Shown one piece after another: positions 34,352 to 43,019 of a stretch of 64,000 nt of DNA (position 1 is its first letter; each line of letters starts with the position of its first letter). The position numbers and the translations under genes are program-made. The notes under the pieces are model-generated. The model searched no databases, was not told the DNA's origin, and saw only the letters and a program-made list of their open reading frames with translations. This stretch comes from Oceanicaulis sp052055585 (GTDB lineage Bacteria > Pseudomonadota > Alphaproteobacteria > Caulobacterales > Maricaulaceae). The stretch spans positions 124,001 through 188,000 of the forward strand of contig NZ_CP170485.1 of assembly GCF_052055585.1 (NCBI RefSeq), in the 5' to 3' direction.

Positions 34352-35839
34352 ATGTCAGCGATCAAGGTAAACACCGTTCCTCATCTCGATCCCGATCCGA
34401 ACCATCCCTACACCTCGGGCGCCTGGACGCCGGTGTTTGACGAGTATGATGCGGACGGCATGGAGGTGATCGGCGAGATCCCGTCCGATATCGACGGCAT
34501 CTATGTGCGCAACAGCGAGAACCCGGCCTTTGGTTCGATCGGCCTGTACCACCCCTTTGATGGCGACGGCATGATCCATTCCATCGCCTTCCGTGACGGC
34601 AAGGCCAGCTACAAGAACCGCTTCGTGCGCACCAAGGGGCTGATGGCCGAGATCGAGGCGGGTCGTCCGCTCTGGGCCGGCATCGCCGAGGACCCGCGCC
34701 TGTCCACCCGTCCGGGATGGGGCGCGCATGGCATGATCAAGGACTCCTCCTCAACGGATGTCGTCGTTCATGCCGGCCAAATTCTCTCCACCTTCTACCA
34801 GTGCGGCGAGGGCTACCGGCTCGACCCCTACACCATGGAGCAGTTCGGCACGGAAAGCTGGACGCCGATCGACGGCATCTCGGCCCACCCCAAGCTGGAT
34901 GAAGCGACGGGCGAGCTGTTGTTCTTCAACTATTCCACCCATGCGCCCTACATGCATTACGGCGTGGTCGGACCGGACAACAAGCTCAAGCACTATATCC
35001 CGGTGGAAACGCCCGGTCCGCGCCTGCCGCACGACATGGCCTTCACCAAGAACTATTCCATCATCGCCGACCTGCCCCTGTTCTGGGATCCGGAGATCCT
35101 GAAGAAGGGCCGCCATGCCGCGCGGTTCTACCCGGAGATCCCGACGCGCTTCGCCATCATCCCGCGCTATGGCTCTCCGGATGAAATTCGCTGGTTCGAG
35201 GCGGCGCCGACCTATGTGTTGCACTGGATGAACGCCTGGGAGGAAGGCGACGAGATCGTGCTCGAAGGCTATTTCCAGGAAGACCCGATGCCGGGGCCGC
35301 TCACCGCCAATGCGCCTGATCCGCGCATGGGCCAGATGATGGCCTATCTCGACGAGCATTCCTTCAAGCCCAAATTCCACCGCTGGCGCTTCAACCTCGT
35401 CACCGGGCAGACCAAGGAAGAGCGGCTGGATGATCGGTTGCTGGAGTTTGGCAGCTTCAATCAGGCCTATGCCGGTCAGAAGACCCGCTACGCCTATTCC
35501 ACCTTCACCGAGCCGGGACGCTTCGTGTTTGACGGCGTGGTCAAGCACGACATGCAAACCGGGTCGTCCCAGACCCTGCGCTTTGGCGAGGGGCGGTATG
35601 GCTCTGAAGCGCCGTTCGTGCCGCGCATCAACGCCCAGGATGAGGATGACGGTTATCTGGTCAGCTTCATCACCGACATGAAGGAGAACCGGTCCGAGTG
35701 CGTTCTGATCGACGCCAAGGATTTTGACGCCGGACCAGTGTGCCGTGTGATCCTGCCCCATCGCATTTCCAGCGGCACCCATGCCTGCTGGGCGGATGGT
35801 CCCACCGTACGCGCCGCCCAGGCCGGGCGTGTGGCCTGA
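34352..35839 (+). CDS. Carotenoid-cleavage / stilbene-type oxygenase
   Basis: The 495-residue protein has the seven-blade propeller family length and the four iron-binding histidines: His179 (GISAHPK), His227 (RLPHDMA), His291 (YVLHWMNAW) and His477 (SSGTHACWA). These non-haem Fe(II) enzymes split alkene C=C bonds with O2 to give aldehydes; bacterial members act on lignostilbenes, isoeugenol or apocarotenoids. Feruloyl-CoA-like ligase in the same operon favours an aromatic alkene, but apocarotenoid is not excluded. No signal peptide is present. Spacing to the preceding gene is 17 bases. Confidence 0.93.
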   Translation: MSAIKVNTVPHLDPDPNHPYTSGAWTPVFDEYDADGMEVIGEIPSDIDGIYVRNSENPAFGSIGLYHPFDGDGMIHSIAFRDGKASYKNRFVRTKGLMAEIEAGRPLWAGIAEDPRLSTRPGWGAHGMIKDSSSTDVVVHAGQILSTFYQCGEGYRLDPYTMEQFGTESWTPIDGISAHPKLDEATGELLFFNYSTHAPYMHYGVVGPDNKLKHYIPVETPGPRLPHDMAFTKNYSIIADLPLFWDPEILKKGRHAARFYPEIPTRFAIIPRYGSPDEIRWFEAAPTYVLHWMNAWEEGDEIVLEGYFQEDPMPGPLTANAPDPRMGQMMAYLDEHSFKPKFHRWRFNLVTGQTKEERLDDRLLEFGSFNQAYAGQKTRYAYSTFTEPGRFVFDGVVKHDMQTGSSQTLRFGEGRYGSEAPFVPRINAQDEDDGYLVSFITDMKENRSECVLIDAKDFDAGPVCRVILPHRISSGTHACWADGPTVRAAQAGRVA

Positions 35840-35853
35840 ACCGGAGCCCTGAG

Positions 35854-36384
35854 ATGACCAATACTGTCGAGACGATGCTGGCCAAACAGGACATCCGCGA
35901 TGTCCTGTCCCGCTATGCGCGCGGCGTGGACCGGGCGGACGGCGCGCTCCTGAAGTCCTGCTATCATGCGGACGCCATCGAGGAGCATGGCAATACCTAT
36001 AACGGTCCTGCCCACGCCTATGTGGACGGCGCCATTCCGCGCATGATGAAGATGACACAGCCCATGGCGCACTATGTCTGCAACTCGCATTTCGAGTTCG
36101 ACGAGACGGGCGATGTGGCGTGGGTGGAAACCTATGTGCTGACCTTCGCCCGTTTTGAGGACAAGGAGGGCGCGGCGAACGATACCCTCACTGGCGGTCG
36201 CCTGTTTGACCGCTTCGAGCGTCGTGACGGCGTCTGGAAGATCGCGCATCGCAAGATGACGCTCGACTGGAACCGGGACATGACCACGCAGGAGGGCTGG
36301 TGTCTGGGCCTGTTCGACCCGGCCTCTCCCGATCTGCACATGGGAACGCGCGGGGAAAAAGACCTCACCTATTCGCGGTTCTGA
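35854..36384 (+). CDS. NTF2/SnoaL-fold protein
   Basis: The 176-residue protein begins at ATG 35854, 14 bases after the oxygenase stop. It shares the RYARGVDRADGALLKSCYHA start, the DAIEEHG motif and the VWKIAHRKMTLDWNRDM end with the protein at 25020-25580, so the two are paralogues split between two operons of the cluster. Dehydratase or isomerase activity is plausible. A strong terminator follows. Confidence 0.86.
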   Translation: MTNTVETMLAKQDIRDVLSRYARGVDRADGALLKSCYHADAIEEHGNTYNGPAHAYVDGAIPRMMKMTQPMAHYVCNSHFEFDETGDVAWVETYVLTFARFEDKEGAANDTLTGGRLFDRFERRDGVWKIAHRKMTLDWNRDMTTQEGWCLGLFDPASPDLHMGTRGEKDLTYSRF

Positions 36385-36387
36385 TCA

Positions 36388-36417
36388 AAAGGCCGGCTCG
36401 CAGGAGCCGGCCTTTTT
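36388..36417. terminator. Bidirectional terminator between convergent operons
   Basis: GGCCGGCTC pairs with GAGCCGGCC over a 4-base loop, with an A-run before and five T residues after. It separates the CoA-ligase operon from the thiolase operon and touches the stop codon of the latter. Confidence 0.92.
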
Positions 36418-37622
36418 CACACACGTTCGACGATCATGGCCGAGCCGACGCCGGACCCGCCATGGGTGACGATCAGTCCAAACTGCCCGTTATCGCGCTC
36501 AAGGCCCGAAACCATCGTGGCGGTCAGGATGGCGCCCGTGGCGCCCATGGGGTGACCCATCGCCAGATGCCCGCCATCCGGGTTCACCCGATCAAGGTCC
36601 GGGGCATAGTCACGCTCGAACTTCACCGGCGTGGCGGCGAAGGCTTCCATGAACTCGATCCGGTCAAAGTCAGACAGTGTCATGCCCGCTTTGACGAGCA
36701 CTTGCTCCATGGCGGCGAAACCGGCGGTGAGCTGCAAGGTGGGATCGGCGCTGGCCTCGGCCATCGCCTTGATGCGGGCGCGGGGTTTGAGCCCCATTCG
36801 CTCACCGGCCGCACGTGAGCCGATGAGGCTCAGCCCGGCGCCGTCACAGGTGGGCGGGCAATTGGCGACCGAATGAACATGCCGGATGGCGTCCACGCCG
36901 GGCGCATTGTCCACCATGATCTTGTCAAAGCCCTGTGCGCCCATCTCTACAAAGGCGGGTTCCATGCGGGCGAGACTGTCTTCTGTGGTGGAACTGCGCA
37001 CGCATTCGTCATGGGCGAGGGCGATCTCGCCCTCCGCATCGCGCATCGCGATGACCTCGGTCAGCCCGCCTCGCTCCCAGGCCGCCGCCGCGCGCTGGTG
37101 AGAGCGGGCGGTGACGCGATCGAGATCGGCTTTCTCAAAGCCTTCCATGGTCGCCAACAGGTCAGCTGACAGGACCACGGGCACATAATTGAGCCGACGG
37201 GCGGTTTCAGGGTCGTCATAATAGAAGGCGCCATCGCCCATGAAGGGCACGCGCGACATCATCTCGACCCCGCCAGCCAGCCTCAACCGGTCATCGCCAG
37301 AGACCAAGCCGTCCTGTGCGGCCAGTCCGATGGCGGTCAGTCCAGAGACGCAGAAATTGTTGATGGTGAGCGCTCTCACGCTGGGCGGCAGCTCGGCATG
37401 AATCCGGCTGACCAAGGCCAGATGACCGCCTTGCGCGCCGATCTGGCCGACACAGCCCAGCGTCAGGGAGGCGGCCTCCGTAGCGACTTGGTCGCCATTG
37501 CGCTCGGCCAGAGCGGCGATCAGCTGGCGCACCAGCTCATGCGGGGTCAGGGCCGCAAGACCGCCATTGGGCTTGGACTTGCCGCGCGGGCTACGCACGG
37601 CGTCATAGATATACATGTCCAT
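36417..37622 (-). CDS. Thiolase-family acyl-CoA acetyltransferase
   Basis: The 401-residue protein is a type I thiolase. The acyl-accepting Cys91 is in NNFCVSG and the histidine is in GHPMGATG. The last block, usually Cys-x-Gly-Gly-Gly, reads THGGSGVGSA, so His387 replaces the second catalytic cysteine. This might shift activity toward a variant thiolase or reduce condensation. It lies 6 bases after a second thiolase gene and would release acetyl-CoA from a 3-ketoacyl-CoA. Confidence 0.9.
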   Translation of the reverse strand: MDMYIYDAVRSPRGKSKPNGGLAALTPHELVRQLIAALAERNGDQVATEAASLTLGCVGQIGAQGGHLALVSRIHAELPPSVRALTINNFCVSGLTAIGLAAQDGLVSGDDRLRLAGGVEMMSRVPFMGDGAFYYDDPETARRLNYVPVVLSADLLATMEGFEKADLDRVTARSHQRAAAAWERGGLTEVIAMRDAEGEIALAHDECVRSSTTEDSLARMEPAFVEMGAQGFDKIMVDNAPGVDAIRHVHSVANCPPTCDGAGLSLIGSRAAGERMGLKPRARIKAMAEASADPTLQLTAGFAAMEQVLVKAGMTLSDFDRIEFMEAFAATPVKFERDYAPDLDRVNPDGGHLAMGHPMGATGAILTATMVSGLERDNGQFGLIVTHGGSGVGSAMIVERV

Positions 37623-37628
37623 GCGAAA

Positions 37629-38876
37629 TCAGACTCCGATGACCATGCAGGCGCTGGCGGTGGTGGAGCCTCCGACATTGTAGGTCGCAGCGGTTTTCGC
37701 GCCGCCCACCTGCATGTCGCCAGCGATGCCGCGGGTCTGACGCGCCGCGTCGAGCGCCATGCGCACCCCGGTGGCGCCCACGGGATGGCCCAGTCCGATC
37801 AGCCCGCCGGACGGGTTGAAGGGCAAGGCGCCCGACATGCCGATCATGCCCGCTTCGATCGGTTTCCAGGCTTCACCGGGACGGGCGAGGCCGAAATGCT
37901 CGATCGCCATGTATTCGGTGATGGAGAAGCAATCATGGGTCTCCACCAGATCAAGCCCGCCCGGATCACCTTCAGAGGGCGCTTTCACGCCGGCCCGCTT
38001 GCACGCATCGGTGACAGCCTTGTGCACCCAGGGGAAGATGTAGCCGTCGCGGCCTTCGCTTTCGGCCAGCTTGGCGTCCAGCAGCAGCGGCGCGGTCGTA
38101 TGCCCCCAGCCCTTGATGCGGGGAATGTCCTCAAGCTTCAGGCCGTGACGATCCGCATAGGCGCGGGCATAGTCCTCGGACGCCAGGAAGATCACGGCGG
38201 CGCCGTCGGTCACCTGTCCGCAATCGCTCTTGCGCATCCAGCCTTCAATGACCGGATTGGCCTCATCATCGGCTTCAAAACTGTTGTCGCCAAACTGCCA
38301 ATGGCGGGTCTGGGCGTTGGGATTGCGCTTGCCGTTGGCGAAATTGGTGCGCGAGATTTCGGTCAGATGCTCGCGCTTCAGCCCGTAGCGGCGGTCATAT
38401 TCTTCAGACAGGGTCGAGAACATGGCGGGCCACAGATAGCGCGCGCCCAAAGCTTCCTTGCCGGCCCATGCGGCGGCGCCCAGATGTTCCGCGGCGGTCT
38501 GGCCGGGCACATTGCGCATCATCTCAACGCCGATGACGGCGGCGAGGCCATAGCGTCCGGCCTCGATATCGGCCATGGCGGCGAAGATCGCCATTGAGCC
38601 TGACGCGCAGGCGGCTTCATGACGCGAAGTGGGCAGGCCGGAGAAGGCCGGATGGGCCATCACGGCCATGCCGCCCAGAAGACCCTGTCCGCAGAACAGC
38701 TCGCCCGCGAAATTGCCGATATGGAGGGTTTCGACATCCCTGGCGTCGACGCGGGCGTCCTCCAGCGCCGCCTCGGTGGTCTCCGAGATCATCTCGAACA
38801 GACCCTTGCCCTCGCGGGCCCAGTTGCGGGCGAAGTCGCTCTGCGCGCCGCCCAGAATGAAGACAGATTTGCTCAT
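37629..38876 (-). CDS. SCP-x-like thiolase
   Basis: The 415-residue protein has the nucleophile Cys in HEAACASGS (about residue 84), the GLGHPVGATG histidine block and a C-terminus YNVGGSTTASACMVIGV. The NVGGS form marks the SCP-x-like thiolases that cleave branched or steroid-like side chains. Its start overlaps the stop of the acyl-CoA ligase (ATGA). Two dissimilar thiolases in one operon suggest two chain-shortening steps or a heteromeric enzyme. Confidence 0.9.
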   Translation of the reverse strand: MSKSVFILGGAQSDFARNWAREGKGLFEMISETTEAALEDARVDARDVETLHIGNFAGELFCGQGLLGGMAVMAHPAFSGLPTSRHEAACASGSMAIFAAMADIEAGRYGLAAVIGVEMMRNVPGQTAAEHLGAAAWAGKEALGARYLWPAMFSTLSEEYDRRYGLKREHLTEISRTNFANGKRNPNAQTRHWQFGDNSFEADDEANPVIEGWMRKSDCGQVTDGAAVIFLASEDYARAYADRHGLKLEDIPRIKGWGHTTAPLLLDAKLAESEGRDGYIFPWVHKAVTDACKRAGVKAPSEGDPGGLDLVETHDCFSITEYMAIEHFGLARPGEAWKPIEAGMIGMSGALPFNPSGGLIGLGHPVGATGVRMALDAARQTRGIAGDMQVGGAKTAATYNVGGSTTASACMVIGV

Positions 38877-40582
38877 GCCGGTTCCGCCTCAGCCAGTTCC
38901 TTGAGTTTCCAGCGCAGCACCTTGTTCATCGGATTGCGCGGCAGCGCCTCCATCAGGACCAGGCGTTCGGGAAGTTTGAATTTCGCCACTTCCTGCTCCA
39001 GCAGGAAAGCGATGATCTCGTCGAGTGTGATCGTTTCACCGGCCTCAGGCACGGCGGCGACCCAGATGCGTTCGCCCATGACCTCGTCGGGAATCCCGAA
39101 GACGGCGGCTTCCGCGAGCTTGGGGTGGGCTTCCAGCAGGGTATCCAGCTCGGTCGCGGAAATGTTCACGCCGCCGCGAATGATGATGTCCTTGGCCCGG
39201 CCCTTGAAGACCAGAAAGCGCGGGTCGTCCCCGTCGATCTCGAACAGATCGCCGGAGTGGAAGAAGTCATCCGCATCAAAGACCTCGGAGCGTTCCTCGG
39301 CCGTTGAGCCCCAATAGCCCTCAAACACCACCGGCCCCTTGATCAGGAGCTCGCCCTCGCGGCCGGGCGTCTCGATGACTTCCCCGGTCTCCACACATAC
39401 GAGCTTGGTCTTCACACAGGCATGCATGGGGTTGGAGAAGTCTGCGCCCTCAAAGCCGAAGCGCGGAAAACGTGTCGCGCGCAGGGCGGGATCAGGCGCT
39501 TCACGCGGGCCCGTGACCAGCGCCACGCCCTCGTTGGAGCCGAAAATGTTGACGATCTCGACGCCGCGTTCCTTCCAGCCTGCGACCATGAACTCTGACA
39601 GCGGGGCGGAGCCGGAGCCCACGACCCGCAGGCTGGACAGGTCCACGCTGTCGAGCATTTCAGGGTGCTTGAGCAGCATGGTGAGGACCGCCGGAGGGGC
39701 GATCGTCGCGGTGACCTTTTCCTCAACGATCTGACGCAGGAAGAGCTGCAGATCGAACGGGTGATGCAGGACCAGAACGCCGCGGGTGAGGAGCCAGTTG
39801 CCCAGCATCCCGGCGATAGAGGCGGTGTTGGTCAACGGGAACGGATTGAGCAGGATTTCGCCCGCCTGCAGCTCCATCCCGTCGCCGCTGCCGGGTATGA
39901 TGGAGATCCAGTGATTGTGTGACCGCGGCACGCCCTTGGGCATGCCAGTGGTCCCCGACGTCCAGGCGATCGTAAAGCAGTCATCCGCCTTGCCGGTCTG
40001 CGGCGCGGTTTCGCCAAACAGACCCATGGGCCCCGATTTGAGGCGCGCATCTTTCATGATCGCGGCCAGATCCTCGATCCCGTCAGCCCGGGCGTCCGGG
40101 CCGACGGCGTAGACCTTCACATTGGCGGGCGCGAGTTTGCGCAGCCCCTGTGCGAGGGCGCGCTCCTTGAACCGGCTGGCGGCGACAATGGCGCGCGGTT
40201 TGACCGCTTCGATGACGTGGCGCAGCTCAAAGCCGGAATACTGGACAGGCACCGGGCTGACGATGACGCCGATCTTGGCGCAGGCGAGATAGAGGGCGAT
40301 CGCCTCGACCACATTGGGCATCTGCATGACGATGATGTCATCCGCCTTCAGCCCGTCCCCGATCAGGGCGGCGGCGAGCCGTTCGACGTCTGCGCTCAGT
40401 TCGGTCCAGCTGACCCGGCGTCCGGCATCGCCCAGAAAGTCGGGCCGGTCGATCGGGTCGACGATGGCGAGGGCGTCGCCACGGGCTTTCACACCGGCCT
40501 GGAACAGGTCGTAATAGGTGTCATCGCCCCACCAGCCGGCTTTGCGGTATGCGGCGATCTTCTTGTCGGCGGCTAATTTCAT
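38873..40582 (-). CDS. AMP-forming acyl-CoA ligase
   Basis: The 569-residue enzyme has the P-loop AWTSGTTGMPKGVPRSH, the GSNEG adenine motif and the FKGRAKDIIIRGGVNIS hinge. It activates a carboxylic acid to its CoA thioester in the cytoplasm. It differs from the feruloyl-CoA-like ligase in the opposing operon, so the pathway probably has two acid intermediates or two entry points. It is upstream of and coupled to the two thiolases. Confidence 0.92.
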   Translation of the reverse strand: MKLAADKKIAAYRKAGWWGDDTYYDLFQAGVKARGDALAIVDPIDRPDFLGDAGRRVSWTELSADVERLAAALIGDGLKADDIIVMQMPNVVEAIALYLACAKIGVIVSPVPVQYSGFELRHVIEAVKPRAIVAASRFKERALAQGLRKLAPANVKVYAVGPDARADGIEDLAAIMKDARLKSGPMGLFGETAPQTGKADDCFTIAWTSGTTGMPKGVPRSHNHWISIIPGSGDGMELQAGEILLNPFPLTNTASIAGMLGNWLLTRGVLVLHHPFDLQLFLRQIVEEKVTATIAPPAVLTMLLKHPEMLDSVDLSSLRVVGSGSAPLSEFMVAGWKERGVEIVNIFGSNEGVALVTGPREAPDPALRATRFPRFGFEGADFSNPMHACVKTKLVCVETGEVIETPGREGELLIKGPVVFEGYWGSTAEERSEVFDADDFFHSGDLFEIDGDDPRFLVFKGRAKDIIIRGGVNISATELDTLLEAHPKLAEAAVFGIPDEVMGERIWVAAVPEAGETITLDEIIAFLLEQEVAKFKLPERLVLMEALPRNPMNKVLRWKLKELAEAEPA

Positions 40583-40647
40583 CAGCCTTCCCTTTCGCTC
40601 CCCCGAACGGCCCGCTTGGCGGGGCCTGTCCGTCGTGTGTCGGTCGG

Positions 40648-41634
40648 TCAGTCCGTCCCGGTCGCCTGTGCGGATGCGCCGTCGATGGCGTGTGCGGGCG
40701 TGGCCTGAACAGGTTGAGACCCCTGATATTGCTGGATCAGTCGGTCGATGATGCGGGCCGCCGGTTCGATGGCCTGAACCCCGCCGACTCCCTGACCGGC
40801 CGACCAGATGTCCTTCCAGCCTTTCAGCGATTGCTCGGGGTCGCTGAAATTGGTGGGGCGGGCCTGGGGCAGGTTGTCAGGATCAAGCCCGGCTTTCTCG
40901 AGGCTGGGGCGCAGCCAGCTTGCCGGCACCCCGGTCACGCAGGCGCTGACCACGAGGTCCGTGGATTGCGCGTCCACGACCATCGCCTTGTACTCGGCAT
41001 GAGCGAGGCTTTCCTCAGCCGCGATGAAGGCCGTGCCCAGATAGGCGAGATCCGCGCCCATGGCTTCCACGGCAGCGACGCCTGAACCGGTGCAAATGCC
41101 GCCCCCGACCGCGATAGGCCCGTCAAAGAAGCTGCGAACCGCCTCGATGAAGGCGACATTGGACATCCAGCCTGTGTGTCCGCCCGCCCCGGCGCACACC
41201 AGCGCCAGACCATCTGCGCCCGCGGCGGCGGCCTTGCGAGCGAAGGGCACGGAGTTCACATCAGCGAAAACGACGCCGCCATAGCCGTGGACCACGTCAA
41301 TGACGCGTTGCGGGCCGCCCAGAGCGGTGATCACCAGCGGCGGCTTGTGCGTGCGCACCAGTTCCAGCTCGGCCTCAAAGCGGGGATAGCTGGAATGGGT
41401 CACCATGTTAAACGCCCAGGCCGCATCCTGCGGACCCAGCGCCTCGGTGATCGTGCGCATCCAGCTGTCCAGATCCTCGATGGTGCGGCAGTTCGGAGCC
41501 GGGAAGGAGCCGATCATGCCAACCTTGCACGCCGCAATAACCAGATCAGGGCCCGAAACGAGGAACATCGGAGCGCAGACGGCCGGCAGGCGAAGATTGC
41601 GGGTCAGGGCCTGAGGCAAACGGGTGGAAGGCAC
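40648..41634 (-). CDS. Nitronate monooxygenase-like FMN enzyme
   Basis: The start is GTG 41634, which has GGAG 6 bases upstream; a longer frame to 41766 would run through the promoter region. The 328-residue TIM-barrel protein has APMFLVSGPDLVIAA at the start and GAGGHTG and GGGICTGSG phosphate-binding loops of the nitronate monooxygenase / 2-nitropropane dioxygenase family. Many members in acyl-CoA clusters have unknown substrates. It lies 65 bases before the ligase gene and probably leads this operon. Confidence 0.88.
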   Translation of the reverse strand: MPSTRLPQALTRNLRLPAVCAPMFLVSGPDLVIAACKVGMIGSFPAPNCRTIEDLDSWMRTITEALGPQDAAWAFNMVTHSSYPRFEAELELVRTHKPPLVITALGGPQRVIDVVHGYGGVVFADVNSVPFARKAAAAGADGLALVCAGAGGHTGWMSNVAFIEAVRSFFDGPIAVGGGICTGSGVAAVEAMGADLAYLGTAFIAAEESLAHAEYKAMVVDAQSTDLVVSACVTGVPASWLRPSLEKAGLDPDNLPQARPTNFSDPEQSLKGWKDIWSAGQGVGGVQAIEPAARIIDRLIQQYQGSQPVQATPAHAIDGASAQATGTD

Positions 41635-41654
41635 GCGCGGCTCCGTACAGTTCT

Positions 41655-41667
41655 GAAAGTAACTTTC
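41655..41667. promoter_or_regulatory. Candidate operator upstream of the nitronate monooxygenase operon
   Basis: GAAAGT-A-ACTTTC is a perfect 13-base palindrome 20 bases upstream of the GTG start. It may bind a repressor; no regulator gene is adjacent. Confidence 0.45.
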
Positions 41668-41766
41668 GTATTGAAACCCACTATAGGGGCAGGCCGCAGG
41701 CAGGGCAATAGGAGTTGACGCTGGAGAGAAAAGCCTTGGATGACAGACTGTTAACCCCGCACGCAA

Positions 41767-41795
41767 AGACGCCGCGCACTGGGTGCACGGCGTCT
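41767..41795 (-). terminator. Terminator of the TetR-lyase-M14 operon
   Basis: A stem of AGACGCCG with CGGCGTCT and inner GCAC/GTGC pairs lies 21 bases past the M14 stop. On the minus strand it is followed by TTT. Confidence 0.75.
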
Positions 41796-41816
41796 GGAGC
41801 TGAGTTGTTTAACGGG

Positions 41817-43019
41817 TTAAGGGCGGGAGTTCGCGGTCTGGCTGTCCAGATAGCGCGTCAGAGCCCGCGCCGCGGTTTGCGACAGGGCGATGATGCGATC
41901 CCGGTCGGTATTGTCGCCATACTCCACGGTCACGCCCGGCGCGGCATAGGTATCCGCAAACCAGGTCTTGGAGGTGGGCATGCCCACATTATGGCTGGGG
42001 CCGCGGTCAAAGGCGGGGTCGTCGCCCGTCCACTCGCTCTCGATCAGGCTGATCCAGTCCTCACTGAAAGCGAACGGGGTAAGAGCTGCGCCATCGGGCG
42101 GAGTGTAAAGCACGTCGCGGCGGGTCGAGTGGAAATCCAGTAGCAGGAAGGGCGCATGGCCGTTCATGATCTGCTGTTCGATGGCGGCGAACGCAGCGGC
42201 GGTTTCAGGCTGGGTGAACGGTCCCCAGTCCCGGTTCAGATCCAGTCCGCCGGTATTGTGTCGCCAGTGCCCGTGCTCGACGCCATCAGGGTTGAGATCG
42301 GGGATGATCAGCCATTGATAGGCGTCAAGAACAGTCGCATCGGCGTGCGGGCCGAACATCGTGTCCAGAAAGGCGCGCAGGCCCAGAACGCCCGTAACTT
42401 CAGGTGGGTGCTGACCGCCCAGAATGATGATCAGCGGGGCGTTCGACGTTGAAGCCTGACGGGTCAGCGCCTCGATGGGGCGCCCTTCCCGGCTGTCCCC
42501 GATCACGGCCCGGCTCATGCCGTTCCGGTCGGCGAAAGCCGCACGCCAGTCCGCGCGCGCCTCGATCGGGATGACTTCCTGAGCGCCGATCCGGGTCACG
42601 CCAGCGGGAATGTCGAGGGCAAGCATCGCCTGATGGCCGTCCTCGGATACCGTCACCACATCTGCGGGCAGGGCCGCCCAGTGCCCATCCTCAAGCTCGA
42701 TGCGCGGCTGATAGCGGTGGCGGTAATCGGCGTAATCAAGCGCGACTTCAGCGTCGGTCGCTTCATCGGCGTGAAGGTCGAACGCGTACCAGGGGCTGGG
42801 ATTGATCTCCGGGTCCTCGGGCAAAACGCTCAGTTCAAACGCCGCTTCGCCCTCGCGCTGGCAGGCATAGCCGGGCGCGGTGGAGAAATCCTGGGTCAGG
42901 CGGACCGCGCCGGTCTCGCACCCTGCGAGACGCGACGGTTCAGGGGAGGTCGTGGCGCAGCCCGGTGCGGCCAGAACCGCGCCCAGAGTCAGAAGGCTGA
43001 TGGCAAGCTGTGGTCTCAT
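41817..43019 (-). CDS. Lipid-anchored M14-family carboxypeptidase
   Basis: The 400-residue protein starts with a lipoprotein signal (lipobox AAPGC, Cys21), so it is anchored in an envelope membrane. Residues about 40-160 resemble the beta-sandwich that precedes the catalytic domain in cytosolic-carboxypeptidase-type M14 enzymes. The zinc core is GGQHPPEVTG (His and Glu) with LDFHSTR (His), and the catalytic Glu is in VEYGDNT. It removes C-terminal residues from peptides or amides. The start overlaps the lyase stop by four bases, so both proteins are made together in the envelope. Confidence 0.9.
   Translation of the reverse strand: MRPQLAISLLTLGAVLAAPGCATTSPEPSRLAGCETGAVRLTQDFSTAPGYACQREGEAAFELSVLPEDPEINPSPWYAFDLHADEATDAEVALDYADYRHRYQPRIELEDGHWAALPADVVTVSEDGHQAMLALDIPAGVTRIGAQEVIPIEARADWRAAFADRNGMSRAVIGDSREGRPIEALTRQASTSNAPLIIILGGQHPPEVTGVLGLRAFLDTMFGPHADATVLDAYQWLIIPDLNPDGVEHGHWRHNTGGLDLNRDWGPFTQPETAAAFAAIEQQIMNGHAPFLLLDFHSTRRDVLYTPPDGAALTPFAFSEDWISLIESEWTGDDPAFDRGPSHNVGMPTSKTWFADTYAAPGVTVEYGDNTDRDRIIALSQTAARALTRYLDSQTANSRP

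Noticed and set aside
34751..36058. A 435-codon minus-strand open frame
   Set aside because: It is antisense to the carotenoid-type oxygenase, whose four iron histidines and operon context are clear.
37398..38597. A 399-codon plus-strand open frame
   Set aside because: It is antisense to the two thiolase genes and shows no recognisable domain or ribosome site.
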